A program made the translations under genes and the position numbers. A stretch of DNA of 64,000 nt, from the NCBI RefSeq assembly GCF_026914265.1, contig NC_069124.1, positions 22,506,592-22,570,591 on the forward strand, written 5' to 3'. The DNA is from Mya arenaria (Eukaryota; Mollusca; Bivalvia; Myida; Myidae). The notes beneath the pieces were generated by a model, which saw only the letters and a list, made by a program, of their open reading frames with translations, had not been told where the DNA came from and searched no databases. How positions within the stretch are numbered: position 1 is the first letter of the stretch; each line of letters opens with the position of its first letter. Below are positions 12,601 to 23,019 of this stretch, in pieces.

Positions 12601-15600
12601 TGATGTAGTTCGCCTTGTCTGCCTTGACCTTGCAACAACCACAGTGAAACCCCGTTGGCTTGAACTCATTTGGGTCGATTTCCTTGTTGGCTCGAACTCA
12701 ATGTAAATGACCGATTTCTTTATACTGAAGGTAGGCATTCCCGCTAAGCTTTAAATCCCAGAGGCTCGTGGGGTTTTTTTGCCGGTCACTGTGAGTTAAA
12801 GCCAACGGGGTTCGACTGTAGTATGATATATACTGATCTAGACCGCGATGCATGGAATATCGTATGCCTTCTCCATTATTCTCATTGATAGAATAAATCA
12901 TAATTTCATTTGGAATGATTTTGAATCTTGGGAAGCATCTGAACAAACTTATGAAAATAGCAGTCAACCGCCACAAGCACTTAGACTTGTCAAACACAAA
13001 TCTACCATCTAAAGCTAATGGTATCATACTTTGGCGGTGCTTGCTTTGTTGTTTAAAACACTGAAAGGAAGATAAATCATCATACATCTTGTTTAAAAGA
13101 ATGAGACGTGCTTAATTTAAGCTACAAAAAACTATAAATACGACTTTCGAAAACAAACACAGTAACATTGTGAGAAAGAAGGCAAAATGTTTCTAAGTAA
13201 TACAGAAAATGTAAGCGTTGATCTGAAAACAGATTATATCTGACAGTTTGTTCTTCAATCAGTCGAATGTTTTCTGATGATGATGTTTAAAACGCTACAT
13301 TCCTAGTCGACCCGCGGTGCCGATTTGCACTTCAAATTACTGAGGTTAGGACGTTATTAGTCTTATTAATTAGACATAATTCACTTTAAACAAGTTCGTC
13401 TTTTAATCATAATGAACAACATTGAGGTTTTCGATATGAAAGAATACAAATGCAAAGCAATCTATGTTTTAGAAATCTTCAGCAGCCAAATGTATTAAAC
13501 TTGGATAAGTTGTCCACAGGTTATCTTAAGGGTAGTTTGCACATTAAAAAGATTTCATTGGTTAATATCTTAAATTGTATAATTTTGGATAAAAACTGAC
13601 CAATCAATGAATACATATGTGAAAAACTACAGAAACAAGCTCAGTAGCAAAAACATAAACATAAACCCGGTTTGTTGGCACTGGGTAAACGCCAAAGACA
13701 TAGAACACAGACACACAAACAATCACAAACAAGAAACATAGACGAACAGCACAAAACTCCACAAACAACTAAGTGCATGTATACTGTATATAAAAACATA
13801 GGTAGGTTTATCAAGGATTGTTAGGTACCGCCTTGGAACCCTTTGGCCAACTTTAACCAAGCTAAAGACTTAACCAGTTTTATAGAATTGGCTGCAGGTG
13901 TCTACTGACGTAAAAGTTTTTAGGAAGCCATACGTTGGAAGTCTTTGAAGATTGTTTGAGAAAAGTAAAAATAGAATGCCTAATGTAATAACAATTGTGT
14001 CAGTCTAAACACTTCAGTACTGCGTTGACAGCTCTAACCTTAATTTTATAAATATTTGTTTTTTGTTGTCCAGAATAACACTAGAGACCGTTTCTTGGTA
14101 ACACATTTATATTACGCTTTTGGCAACGGTTGACAAGAATAAAGAGCTGATTTAAGTGTTATGCCTCCGTCACACATTCACGCATTATGCTGCCTTTCTT
14201 GATAGGACTATTTCCGATTAAAATTTGTCAAAGTCTGATAAAGATCCTGTGATTTGTGGCTGGAAATTCAAAAAATTGTTAGAATATTGATTTAACCACG
14301 ACAACAATCAGATAGTGTTAAGGAAGCGACCCGATTAAGTCGTTTCCAGCCGAATTCGTCCCGATTATCCCGTTCTCAATCCGATTTTTAGCCGATTTAT
14401 ATACATCTTTCGCATGGTCTGACAGTAAGAATTCAGAAAGTAACAATGAAACGACGCTGATGGAAGACATTGGGAAGATCTGGACGCAATCTGGACTCAA
14501 TCAGCTAGAAACGGCAATGAAGTATTTTTCAAGATCATACCCTTCCTCAGGACACCGTCCAGACACCGTTGAGACAAAAAAAAATTACGATTTTGATCCG
14601 ATACAGCAGAAGCTGGTTCCCGATCCGTAAGACTCTGTTAAGAACGTTAACGACTGCGTTCAGACAATGTTAGGATATTCCTGATAAAAAATTTCGTGGC
14701 GTAGCGCTGTCTGATCTCAAACGGGAGCAATAATCGATTATGTGTGACCGCCGCATAACATGATACGATTTATTATATTGTCGTACGCCTTTGTACACCG
14801 CGATGCACGAATTATCATATAAAAGCATCCACTACTGTTGCGGTAGTATATTATTATTTCAATTTGTTTATACATAAGCAACTATAAGAAAGAAACTAAT
14901 GAAAGTGAGAGTGACCTGGCACCGGCTCTCAATGTTTTCAAACCATTATCAATTAGTCCGGCTAGCGCAATGGTTATCGTACTCGCTTCTCACAAAGACG
15001 TCCCGGGATCGATTTCCGACTAGGTCACCAACCCGGACAAGTGGGGTTTCTCTGGGCACTTCGCCCCACCCCCTCTCCGAAATACAAGTACACTTTATTG
15101 TAGCATCGTGCCAACGTGAGTGACTTAGCATGTTAAAATAACTACAGTTTCTTAGCAAACGGTAAATAAACAAAGTTTAAACTTATCCAAACACAAACCA
15201 TACATGCAATGATGAATCCAAGGATTGCACCATTAAGATACAAGAAAACTTAAAATAGTTCACACTTGTAGAAGCAGAAAGTAGCTTAGTCTGTTTTATA
15301 GGGTAAGAATAATTTCATATCTTTCCTGTCCAAAAAATGATTTAGAAATTAATGTCACTTAAAAATTTGAATTCATCGGTTATAACCCCTGTTGACCCAT
15401 GTGAGAACCCCTTTAAGTCAGGTGATTCCTCACGCCGATATTGTGATTCAAAGCATATAGAGTCGCCGGGTTCGAAAATCGCTTCTACCAATCTATACTC
15501 CTTCACCGGAGTGTTTTTGAGAATGTATTTAAATTAGCACATCCAAGCCTCTGAAGTTTCAGCCATGTCACAAGATAGACCTAAGTCAGATTGGATTGAA

Positions 15601-18600
15601 AAATCATGTAAATAATATCATAGTTTTAAACTTTACAAACAAGTGAAACGAGGCTGACCTAAGGTTACATACAACCATATAAAATTGATCTAAACAATTT
15701 TCTTATCTTATTGTTATCGAAGGAATTTTAACCTTCTTGTTTTGCGATTACATAATCACCTTTCTGTACTCAGTCGGATTTTTTTAAGTTGATGCAGTTT
15801 AATGGAATACATGGTGAGTTGACCCGCGGTGCCGATGCGCTCGCTTACAGACTATTATTAATTATCCAGACAAGTATCATCAAAATCATTTCAAAATAGA
15901 GCCTGAAGGATCACTGTTTGGCTCGCAGTGATGTAGGGCAAGTTTCAACAATCTCAAACAAAGATATAATCACATACTTCAATTCAAATTACTAAGGATA
16001 AGACATCAGAAGGCTTATTCAATTCGAAATAATTCTCTCTAAACAATTCCGAGGCTTAATCATAATTACATCGTTAAGGTTGTCGTTATAAAAGAAGCCC
16101 AAAACAAAGGAGAAATAATACAGCAATTATCTTTCAAACGTATGGAAATCTCCAGGTGTTTATTGACGTACTTCCTTATCAAGCTCTCGCTAGGGATTCA
16201 AAGCATTTGTTACTTTTCCTGATTTTCACATAAACGTTTACATTACATTACTTTTAATAAAAGTATAACAGGAGATGGCATTCGATATCAGCCCAAAACA
16301 CGTAAATACAGAGAGAGGGTGCTAGTATGCCAACCAAAGCATCTAAAATATAGTTAAACAAAATGCTAGAAACTGTCAAATGCTTGGGAACGCATTTGTA
16401 TATAAAATCAAAGCGCTAAAAGCGCTTAAGAAATCGGTGCGTTCAAACTTAAATAGTTGATTTATCATGATTTATGTATTTTTCAAACAATGTCACTAGA
16501 TGTTAATCGAAAAGATACCCAAGTCCGATGTACAACCACATGTGATAAAACGTTATTCTGTAATTTGCATTATCTTCAGTATCCCAACATGCTGTCCGTT
16601 CTGTCCTGGTTCCGTAATGCCTCTGTCGTTTTGTTCACTTTGACAACTTTATTTTCAAAAAGCACAAGACCCCACACAGGGACAACATAAACACATGTTA
16701 ACATTTAGATGTATACAGTTGCTAGCATATGTTCACGATGGGTACTTATATGTGAACTATTATTTTGCATTTTTGGATATTTTCAAGATACTTTTTACAG
16801 GTTCGTATTTTCAGTCCAAATGCGCCTTGTGTGCCGCATATATTTTAGTTGAATGTCACCCTAAACCTTATTTTGTAACCTGGTGTTTGAAATACTTTTG
16901 TTAAGTCAACAGGCTGATCATGAGAAAATATAACCAATCCGGCTGTTGCATGAAATGTGTATATCTCCACAATTTGTATTATCACTAGATCTGCTTGGTA
17001 GCGGCTTATCGTAATGGAAGTGCGCTGTTCCGTTTGCAATATTCTTAACTTGGTCAGTCTGTGTACGGTTTGTATGCTTCAAAATGGTACTTGTACTCTG
17101 CGCACAGCGTGTGCTGTTCCGTTTGCAATATTCTTAACTTGTGCAGTCTGTGTACGGTTTGTATGCTTCAAAATGGTACTTGTACTCTGCGCACAGCGGG
17201 GGGTTTGCATGTACATTGTATAATGATTTTTGTATATGCTGTTTGTATTTGATTCTAGATGAAAAAGAAGAAGAAGAAGAAGAAGAAGAAGAAGAAGAAG
17301 AAGAAGAAGAAGAAGAAGAAGAAGAAGAAGAAGATAGAATAAAATGGCATTATGTGATATAATTGTTATTATAATATAATTGCTGTTTTTTTTTCTTTTC
17401 TTTCTTTATTGTTTATAAATAAAATGTATCATACCTTTTCAAATGTGTCCATTATGTTGACAATGAGTTCTTGTCCGTCCACGTCCTCTTGTTTTGTGTA
17501 AATGTCCTCTGAAAAAAAGTTAAAAATTGAAAATAACTTGGTACGTATATACCCAGCAAAAAGGGAAAGTATAAACTTTTAACTATTTTAAGGCTAATGA
17601 GCAAAACTTCAAATCACGATAATTTTCCTCAACATGTCAATAAGATTTACTGAAACATACAACCGGATACTTTAGGAAGTAGGTTTTTTTTCAGAAATTA
17701 AGGTATAACGAATCAAAATAAGTTTTAGAGAGTACACTTTGATCTAATTGAAGCAATTTAGAAACCATTACTACCAGCAAGAAAATCAAAGTATTCGTTA
17801 ATTTCCGAAAAAAGTGTGGATTTAAAATGAGATACAATCTTTCGAGCAGTACCTTCCAAAGAAAAGATTGTTTCATTGAAATTCAATTACAAGAATATTC
17901 TTTACTGCTACGTATACACTAATTGATAGAATAGAGCAACATCATGATATAAAAGCTATTAAGACCACCAGGAACATAAAGATCCAATCTTATTCCAGTT
18001 CAAAGGCACAAAAAGCATATGAACGGATTACAAGACTAATGTTGGTGCAAAGCATCAAAGACGTCCAAATGTTGTTGAAACATGACTTAAAGGAAGCAGT
18101 TGCAGTTTACTAGCATACCAAGTTTGAGGTATCTGGTTATCTCTTCATTTATTGAAAGAAATCGGATTTAAGCCTAAGGTCACCGAGACCTTGATCTTAG
18201 CCCGACAGACGTAAAAACAGTTACTCGGAGCGGTGGTCATGCATGAGGGACCTCTACCAAGTTCGATGTCTCTAGGCCTAAGCGTTTTACAATTACTGAT
18301 AAGGAACTGTGTATTTTCAAGGATATCATTTCAAGCTAAGTCCTCAATTAAAATCATTGTAATAAGTTATTGTAATTGAAATACCATTTACTGCGTCCTA
18401 GTTATACCAAACAAGCAACAAAGAAAAGTTTGAGCTTTGATAAATCGGGTCATAAGGGTCGTAAACCAAGCTATAAAAAGACCGTAGCCGACGGGTACAA
18501 GTTATTCAATGTCCAAAAGTTTGTAATAACGGTCAAATATAGGTTTTTTGCATTATGATGTTTCCTTTTTCTTCACTCAGTTAATACAATTGTTTGTTTA

Positions 18601-21600
18601 TAAAGGTTGGTTTTTTTATCAAATATATTTTATAGTGTTTTAACAATAGTAATGTTGGCTGGTCCATTTTAGTCACGTGATCCTCCATAGTACAACATTG
18701 ACACCTATTCCAAACAGACGTTTTCACGCGACGTCAATCAGTAAGTCGAACCATTGTGCGATTTAAACAGTGAGAAACAGTTATTATCTCAGTTCAAGTG
18801 ACACTCTTATTAAAAAAATATATTCACATGTATAACAAACATAAATTTTGACTGAGTAACCTTCATCTACTTACTAAATAATGTATTTATGAAAAATATT
18901 AATTACTGATAACAAGATTGTAACCGTGTATTTAATAGCAGGAAGCGCAAACATATTAAATGATTTGTGAATGCTTAAACATTTTCTGTGGTCTACTATA
19001 GTCTCATAAGGTAGAAATACCGTGTTTTATGCTCTTAAATTAAACTCGGTATCCTTCGTAAGAAACATTGTTTTCGATATGTGTTCATCCTTTTTGGAAT
19101 ATTAAAACAATATTATTAAAGGTGGTAAATCTTATTTGGGAGTAAGAGTGCATCTTAAAATATATCCATTCTTCTGAATATTAGTTTATATTTAGTGCAT
19201 GCTTTTCGGTAATTTATAGAGTTTTTTCAGTGAGATAAAAGTATACAATCAATTTAATATTGGCAATAATAGACAATCAATTCGATATTTGCAATTGTTT
19301 TGTTTTTTAGCACGCTCTTAGACTCGAGGCAAACGTCAGCGGACACAGTGCTACGTTTGCATACAATATTTTCAGAAAAAAACTACAATGAACTGTCATT
19401 TTATTTTAAAGGCATATATAATTTTAAAAAAATGATACCATGTAAGATCGCAATACACATTTCCCCGTGAACACCACAAATAAATATTTCACTCGAGGCT
19501 ATGCATGATTTATGTATTTTACAAAACGTCTTATGCCAAATACGTAAAGCAAACAAAACTTCAGAGACTGGGTGCATCGGCAAAGAAATAGTTATCAGAC
19601 ACATGTCGTGTCTGAGCTAAACATGCCTCGAGCTGTTTAATTGGTTTAGTATTCTTCAATCATATCAATTTCGACATCTGGCATTTATTTATTGCCACAT
19701 ACCATTCATTGTCTATATTATTTACACTATACAAACATACGCTGTTTATACGTTGGGTAATTAAAATACACACAATGTTTACCTATAGATGGGTCGTATT
19801 CCATGATAAAACGTCGGGTGATGAACTTCACTGTCAGAGCTGTAAGATAAGTAGTAAGTAGTGGCATGCCAATAAAGATTATAACAGATTCAACTAGTAG
19901 TCCCCTTTGTTTGAGACTGTTCATTTGTAACAATGGTAAATCGATGTTATATAATCATGCTTCCGAAATATGAACTAGTAGTATCGATATGACTGACACT
20001 TATCGTAAGTAAATCGTATATAATGCTCCCGAAATATGAACTAGCAGTCTCGATTTGATTGAGAAGGTTCATTGGCAACAATGGTAAGTCAATGGTTGAT
20101 TATTGCTTCCGAAATAAACTCACAGTCTCGATTTATTGTCTTAAAAGCTATACATACTACAATAAATCATTTAAAACGTATTATAATATAATTATATATG
20201 TATTTATTGATTATGTGCGTGTATTTTATATGTGTGCATGTAATGTGACGATGAGCTGTTTTGCGTTAGTCAAAATATTTTTTTTGTTATGTTCTGTTCT
20301 ATTCCGTTAACAACGGGAAGTCAACGATATATGCTTGCTTTAGTATAGACAAGCAGTCTTTGATTATTTCATCAATGGTTAGTTAATGGTAGATTTCGGG
20401 TTTCTGGAACAATCCTCTCTAAACTTATCATGCCATGATTTTTATACAGTAGATGTAACAAGCAAAACATAAAACATAGACTTCTCTTTTTAAGTAATTT
20501 TATCAATATAATTGAATTTAATGGAACTATATACTTGCGGTAAAGGTTGCTGTGCATGGTATAAATTATGCCTGAAAATGATCTCAATACCATTGTCGGC
20601 AACATATTGTTTACTTCAATTATAAAAGCTGCACTCTCACAGTTTTACCGTTTTGACAACTTTTTTTTGTTTTGGTATGTGCCAAATTTTGCATAAATAT
20701 CTTAAAACCAGTGATAAAAGACTGCTGACAAAAATCAGATCGCAGTTTTTCATATGTACGTTCGAAAATTAATGTTTTGTGGCTAAAAGCGTTACAAACG
20801 CTTTAAGAAAATGCATAAAACATCAACGTTTGAACATAAATATGAAAACCTGCGATCTTATTTTTGTCAGCAGTCTTATATCACTGGTTTCCATGAAAAA
20901 CTGGCTCGTTCTAAGACAAAAAAATAAGTCGTCAAAACGTTTATTCTGTTATAGTGCAGCTTTAACATACACAGCCAAATCTAATATAGTGGGGTACTTC
21001 CTTATTACCATAACCGTGTTTTGCAAGCACAAAAAAACGTTATTCCGCTAACAGCCCAACATATATTATAAGATAAAGCTATCTTGAAATTATTCGTCGG
21101 TTTCTAGGTTTAGCAGTTCGTTTATAATGATATAGGGTTTGAGCTTAACAGTGGTATGCATTTATACCAAATCTTTCCCCAAAAATGTTTTTATCTGGAA
21201 ACCAACAGATAACATCTGCAGGGATGCGTTTTTGCCACTATTGAATTACAATTCACTGTCTTGACTGACAAGAAATGACCAATATGTTGTAAATTACATA
21301 TTCTGGCCAAAAGCCTGTCAGAATTTACAGAATATACACAAGTAATGATTTGCAATGTTGATAAGCTCTTGCTCAGAATCTCAGCAGGACCCTTGTATAA
21401 ATATGTAAGATTGTAACAGTTACAGAAGGGTGCTGCGCCCTGTCCTTCCTTTTTGGTAGCACCCATCTCTGTCTTATTGGAGACAAGCATGGGCACCCAT
21501 CTGCCCTTATGGAGACCAGCATGGGCACCCTTCTTCCTTAATGGAGACAAGCATGGTTACCCTTCTGCCTTTATGGAGACCAGCATGGGCACCCTTCTGC

Positions 21601-23019
21601 CCAAATGAAGACAAGCATGGGTACCATTCTGCCCTTTTGGAGACCAGCATGGGTACCTTTTTTCCTTAATGAAGGCAAGCATGGGTACCCTTCTGTCCTT
21701 ATGGAGTCCAGCATGGGCACCCTTCTGCCTTAATGGAGACAAGCATGGAAACCCTTCTGCCCTTATGGAGTCCAGCATGGGCACCCTTCTGCCTTAATGG
21801 AGACAAGCATGGGTACCATTCTGCCCTTTTGGAGACCAGCATGGGCACCTTTTTTCCTTAATGAAGACAAGCATGGGTACCCTTCTGTCCTTATGGAGTC
21901 CAGCATGGGCACCCTTCTGCCTTAATGGAGACAAGCATGGAAACCCTTCTGCCCTTATGGAGTCCAGCATGGGCACCCTTCTGCCTTAATGGAGACAAGC
22001 ATGGAAACCCTTCTGCCTTTATGGAGACCAGCATGGGCACCCTTCTGCCTTAATGGAGACAAGCATGGGTACCATTCTGCCCTTTTGGAGACCAGCATGG
22101 GCACCTTTTTTCCTTAATGAAGACAAGCATGGGTACCCTTCTGTCCTTATGGAGTCCAGCATGGGCACCCTTCTGCCTTAATGGAGACAAGCATGGGTAC
22201 CCTTCTGCCCTTATGGAGACTTCATGGACACCCTTCTGCCTTCATTGAATCAAATGCTTCGATTATTAAATATATCTTTCGTTTCGATTAAATTATGTTT
22301 TGATTATAAATGCAAACACACTTTACATATTTGGGTGTTGGAATCTAATATCTCTACATTTAAACGCATTTACCTTTCATTTTCTGTCAAATTCCCAAAG
22401 TTCCCAATTTCTTTCAGTCCTATACAGTATGTTGCAATGAAAACCAGTAAAAATTATTTTTTATCGTCGAAACAAGATTTTGATATATAAGAATAATGAA
22501 CAACATCTGAAAAATTGAATTACTTGTCTCAAGAGTTTTTTAAAAAATATCAGAGATGCGGTTTTAGAGTCTATTACAAGTACATCTTTTCTGTCAAATT
22601 TGAATAAAATTCATCATAAGGAAAAATGGTTTATTGCACATAACTTGTACTACTATCATTTTGTATATTTCAATTAATATCATTTTCCTCTGATGTATAA
22701 CTGTAGAATAGATAATGTGTTGTAAATGATAATTTTGTCACCGGCGTTAATATGATACCAAACTTTAAATATGTACCTTTCTAGAAAAAAATATTATTCC
22801 TATCAGCCCTATACAAATGCCATTTTAACCCTTAGCACCCTGTCCCATACCTGCAGCAACCTATCCTTTTTTTAAAAATCTGGCTAAACCCCTAATAATA
22901 GAATATTTTAAATAAAACGAGGTGCTTGTTTTTATCATTTATCAACCCTTACCTGATTTTCCGACTCCCACTGCCCCTAGCAACACAATGTTAAACTCCT
23001 GCTTCCGCCTCCCACTCAT
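3326..23019 (-). CDS. RASL12: Ras-like protein 12 (RASL12), five coding exons
   Basis: Predicted 235-residue Ras-superfamily small GTPase of the RERG/RASL branch. The spliced exons (23019-22953, 19839-19783, 17508-17435, 5951-5764, 3647-3326) total 708 bp, keep one frame and have GT/AG borders. Visible motifs: P-loop GAVGVGKS (15-22), switch I EYDPSIED (36-43), the DT of the switch II motif (62-63), NKSD base-recognition motif (121-124) and ECTA (149-152). The tail carries LFISEER (about 185-191) and ends in FKIF plus one residue; both match my recollection of vertebrate RASL12 and are the main reason for the name. There is no C-terminal CaaX cysteine, so lipid anchoring is not expected, as in the rest of this branch. 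The position equal to Ras Gly12 is Val, and the Gly60/Gln61 pair is missing, so normal Ras-like hydrolysis is doubtful. The start at 23019 has a good context (ACCATGA). Cellular role is poorly known in the family. Confidence 0.92.
3701..3875. mobile_element. Pogo/mariner-like MITE, copy 1
   Basis: A 175-bp element in RASL12 intron 4, flanked by TA on both sides. The left end is CAGTCGTAGTCCGTTGGCTC and the right end, in reverse, CAGTCGAACCCCGTTGGCCC. A second copy lies at 12642-12818. CAG-starting ends with TA duplication fit pogo/Tigger-type elements. No coding capacity. Confidence 0.75.
4339..4793. mobile_element. TTAA-site MITE, GTGACTCGC family
   Basis: About 455 bp in RASL12 intron 4, bounded by TTAA at 4335-4338 and 4794-4797. 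The left end begins GTGACTCGCTTATG; the right end in reverse reads AGTGACTCGCTCATGG. TTAA duplication is the signature of piggyBac-type transposition. No transposase frame is present. Confidence 0.75.
5655..5757. repeat. Dispersed repeat next to RASL12 exon 4 donor
   Basis: A roughly 100-bp segment containing AAAATGTTGCCTTCCGACG and a TCACGTGGTAT word, ending a few bases from the exon 4 donor. Similar copies occur near 7900-7985, 10120-10205 and 40141-40235. The ends are not defined. Confidence 0.65.
5764..5951 (-). CDS. RASL12: RASL12 exon 4
   Basis: A 188-bp exon with acceptor TTCCAG and donor ACAG/GTATGC. It encodes the central GTPase strands and helices, with WADAYMIVYGITDRDSF and the guanine-specificity motif LVGNKSDL. 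Confidence 0.93.
12043..12400. mobile_element. TTAA-site MITE, ACTCTTA family, reversed copy
   Basis: An insertion in copy 3 of the segmental repeat, bounded by TTAA at 12039-12042 and 12401-12404. Copies 1 and 2 lack it at the matching place, where the flanks meet just before AAAGATGTGCGTCAT in copy 1. Its interior is the reverse complement of the elements at 18797-19154 and 25963-26318. Confidence 0.75.
12642..12818. mobile_element. Pogo/mariner-like MITE, copy 2
   Basis: Second copy of the family at 3701-3875, in the same orientation, with ends CAGTGAAACCCCGTTGGCTT and, reversed, CAGTCGAACCCCGTTGGCTT. TA is intact on the right and CA stands on the left. It is found only in copy 3 of the segmental repeat. 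Confidence 0.75.
13483..13894. mobile_element. 412-bp insertion with CAGCCAA ends
   Basis: An insertion in copy 3 of the segmental repeat, recognised because copy 2 runs uninterrupted through the site (TTCAGGTG). It starts CAGCCAAATG and ends AATTGGCTG, giving short inverted ends with a possible CAG target duplication. It contains a CCCGGTTTGTTGGCACTGGG segment. The superfamily is unknown. Confidence 0.55.
14161..14758. mobile_element. Inverted-repeat element, GTCACACAT ends
   Basis: About 600 bp with ends TTATGCCTCCGTCACACATT on the left and, reversed, TTATGCGGCGGTCACACATA on the right. The interior is richer in CG and shows no convincing protein. The target duplication could not be fixed, so the borders are good to a few bases only. 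Confidence 0.6.
14956..15130 (+). mobile_element. tRNA-derived SINE
   Basis: A tRNA-like head with an A-box-like CTAGCGCAATGGTTATCG and a B-box-like GGGATCGATTTCC, followed by an unrelated body with GGGCACTTCGCCCCACC. This is the standard layout of a tRNA SINE. The short open frames across it on both strands are incidental. Confidence 0.75.
15150..15440. repeat. One-armed copy of the 26.7-27.2 kb hairpin repeat
   Basis: Shares CCAAGGATTGCA, AGAAATTAATGTCA-like and GACCCATGTGAGAACCCC words, in the same order, with 26900-27225. Only one arm of that palindromic element is present here. Confidence 0.6.
15720..16170. repeat. Older fourth copy of the intron 3 segmental unit
   Basis: A more diverged match to the last part of the tandem unit, including GACCCGCGGTGCCGAT and the TCTCCAGGTGTTTATTGACG-type segment, interrupted by about 130 bp of unrelated sequence. 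It lies apart from the three-copy array. Confidence 0.6.
16180..17020. other. Intronic sequence without recognised features
   Basis: Part of RASL12 intron 3. Nothing beyond ordinary AT-rich sequence was recognised. Confidence 0.5.
17021..17199. repeat. 89-bp tandem duplication
   Basis: Two nearly identical copies of an 89-bp unit containing TGTTCCGTTTGCAATATTC and CTTGTACTCTGCGCACAGCG. The high identity suggests recent origin. Confidence 0.85.
17260..17335. repeat. GAA microsatellite
   Basis: About 24 uninterrupted GAA triplets, about 100 bp from RASL12 exon 3, in the intron on its 3' side (in gene orientation). On the transcribed minus strand it reads as TTC repeats. Confidence 0.98.
17435..17508 (-). 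CDS. RASL12: RASL12 exon 3
   Basis: A 74-bp exon with acceptor TTTCAG and donor AAAG/GTATGA. It encodes IEDIYTKQED through the NIMDTFEK segment, where Ras has DTAGQE; here DT is kept but the AGQ is lost. Confidence 0.92.
17520..18796. other. RASL12 intron 2, mostly unassigned
   Basis: AT-rich intron. The stretch at about 18160-18300 (with CCTTGATCTTAGCC and GGTGGTCATGCATGAGG) resembles an old dispersed repeat by its style, but no second copy is in the window. Confidence 0.4.
18797..19154. mobile_element. TTAA-site MITE, ACTCTTA family
   Basis: About 358 bp in RASL12 intron 2. The left end GTGACACTCTTATT follows TTCAA and the right end AAGAGTGCATC precedes TTAA (19155-19158). It is clearly similar along its length to 25963-26318 and, reversed, to 12043-12400. 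Confidence 0.75.
19783..19839 (-). CDS. RASL12: RASL12 exon 2
   Basis: A 57-bp exon encoding ALTVKF through switch I (EYDPSI). The acceptor is TTACAG and the donor ATAG/GTAAAC. It completes the split Ala codon from exon 1 and ends one base into a Glu codon. Confidence 0.92.
19900..20130. repeat. Degenerate short tandem repeat
   Basis: Two to three imperfect copies of a segment with ACAATGGTAAATCGATG and GCTTCCGAAATATGAACTAG. Minor and decayed. Confidence 0.6.
20627..20961. mobile_element. TTAA-site MITE, AGCTGCACTCTCACAG family, copy 1
   Basis: About 335 bp in RASL12 intron 1. The left end is AGCTGCACTCTCACAG; the right end, reversed, is AGCTGCACTATAACAG, followed by TTAA (20962-20965). Internal CTGCTGACAAAAATCAG and TTTTTGTCAGCAGTCTTATA words form a second, inner inverted pair. 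Further copies are at 48394-48739 and 63168-63316. Confidence 0.8.
21455..22245. repeat. 32-bp minisatellite with higher-order structure
   Basis: About 24 tandem copies of a 32-bp unit such as ATGGAGACAAGCATGGGCAC plus CCTTCTGCCTTA. Variant monomers recur as blocks: the marker GGGTACCATTCTGCCC reappears 192 bp and then 256 bp further on (6 and 8 units), so the array grew by copying multi-unit blocks. The repeat peptides read on the minus strand are incidental. Confidence 0.95.
22460..22690. repeat. Dispersed repeat pair, member 1
   Basis: Similar to 24460-24680: both share CGAAACAAGATTTTG, an AAATATxxGAGAT segment and TTCATCATAAG, in the same order. The borders are not defined. Confidence 0.55.
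22953..23019 (-). CDS. RASL12: RASL12 exon 1
   Basis: Encodes residues 1-22 and one base of codon 23: start codon, beta-1 strand FNIVLL and the P-loop GAVGVGKS. The donor is TCAG/GTAAGG. The frame stays open upstream of this ATG but shows no nearby in-frame ATG, which supports the start chosen. Confidence 0.9.

Larger units (their letters stand above)
6389..14003. repeat. Three-copy tandem segmental repeat in RASL12 intron 3
   Basis: Three diverged head-to-tail copies of a unit of about 2.3-2.5 kb lie at about 6389-8882, 8883-11150 and 11151-14003. Landmarks recur in order in each copy: a TATAATCCATTTATGATTAC-like start, CCAGCATGGACACCCTTCTG, the CCTGTCCCTTTTCTGCAGC block, a CAACCGCCACAAGCACT segment and GACCCGCGGTGCCGAT. 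The copies differ by later insertions: copy 3 carries three elements missing from copies 1 and 2. A 17-base C run sits in copy 1 at 7730-7746. No protein-coding content is recognised. Confidence 0.85.
21420..22890. mobile_element. Dispersed repeat carrying the expanded minisatellite
   Basis: The flanks of the 32-bp array match a dispersed family also seen at about 6520-6780, 9010-9260, 11275-11525 and 44388-44745. The left flank has GTGCTGCGCCCTGTC and the right flank CCTGCAGCAACCTATCC followed by CTGGCTAAACCCCTAA. In the other copies the GGAGACCAGCATGGGCACCC word occurs about once, so the minisatellite appears to be an internal expansion of one element. Confidence 0.65.

Noticed and set aside
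21191-21976. Minus-strand open frames with repeated GLHKDRRVPML-like peptide
   Set aside because: They are readings of the 32-bp minisatellite, with the same peptide recurring every 192 bp.
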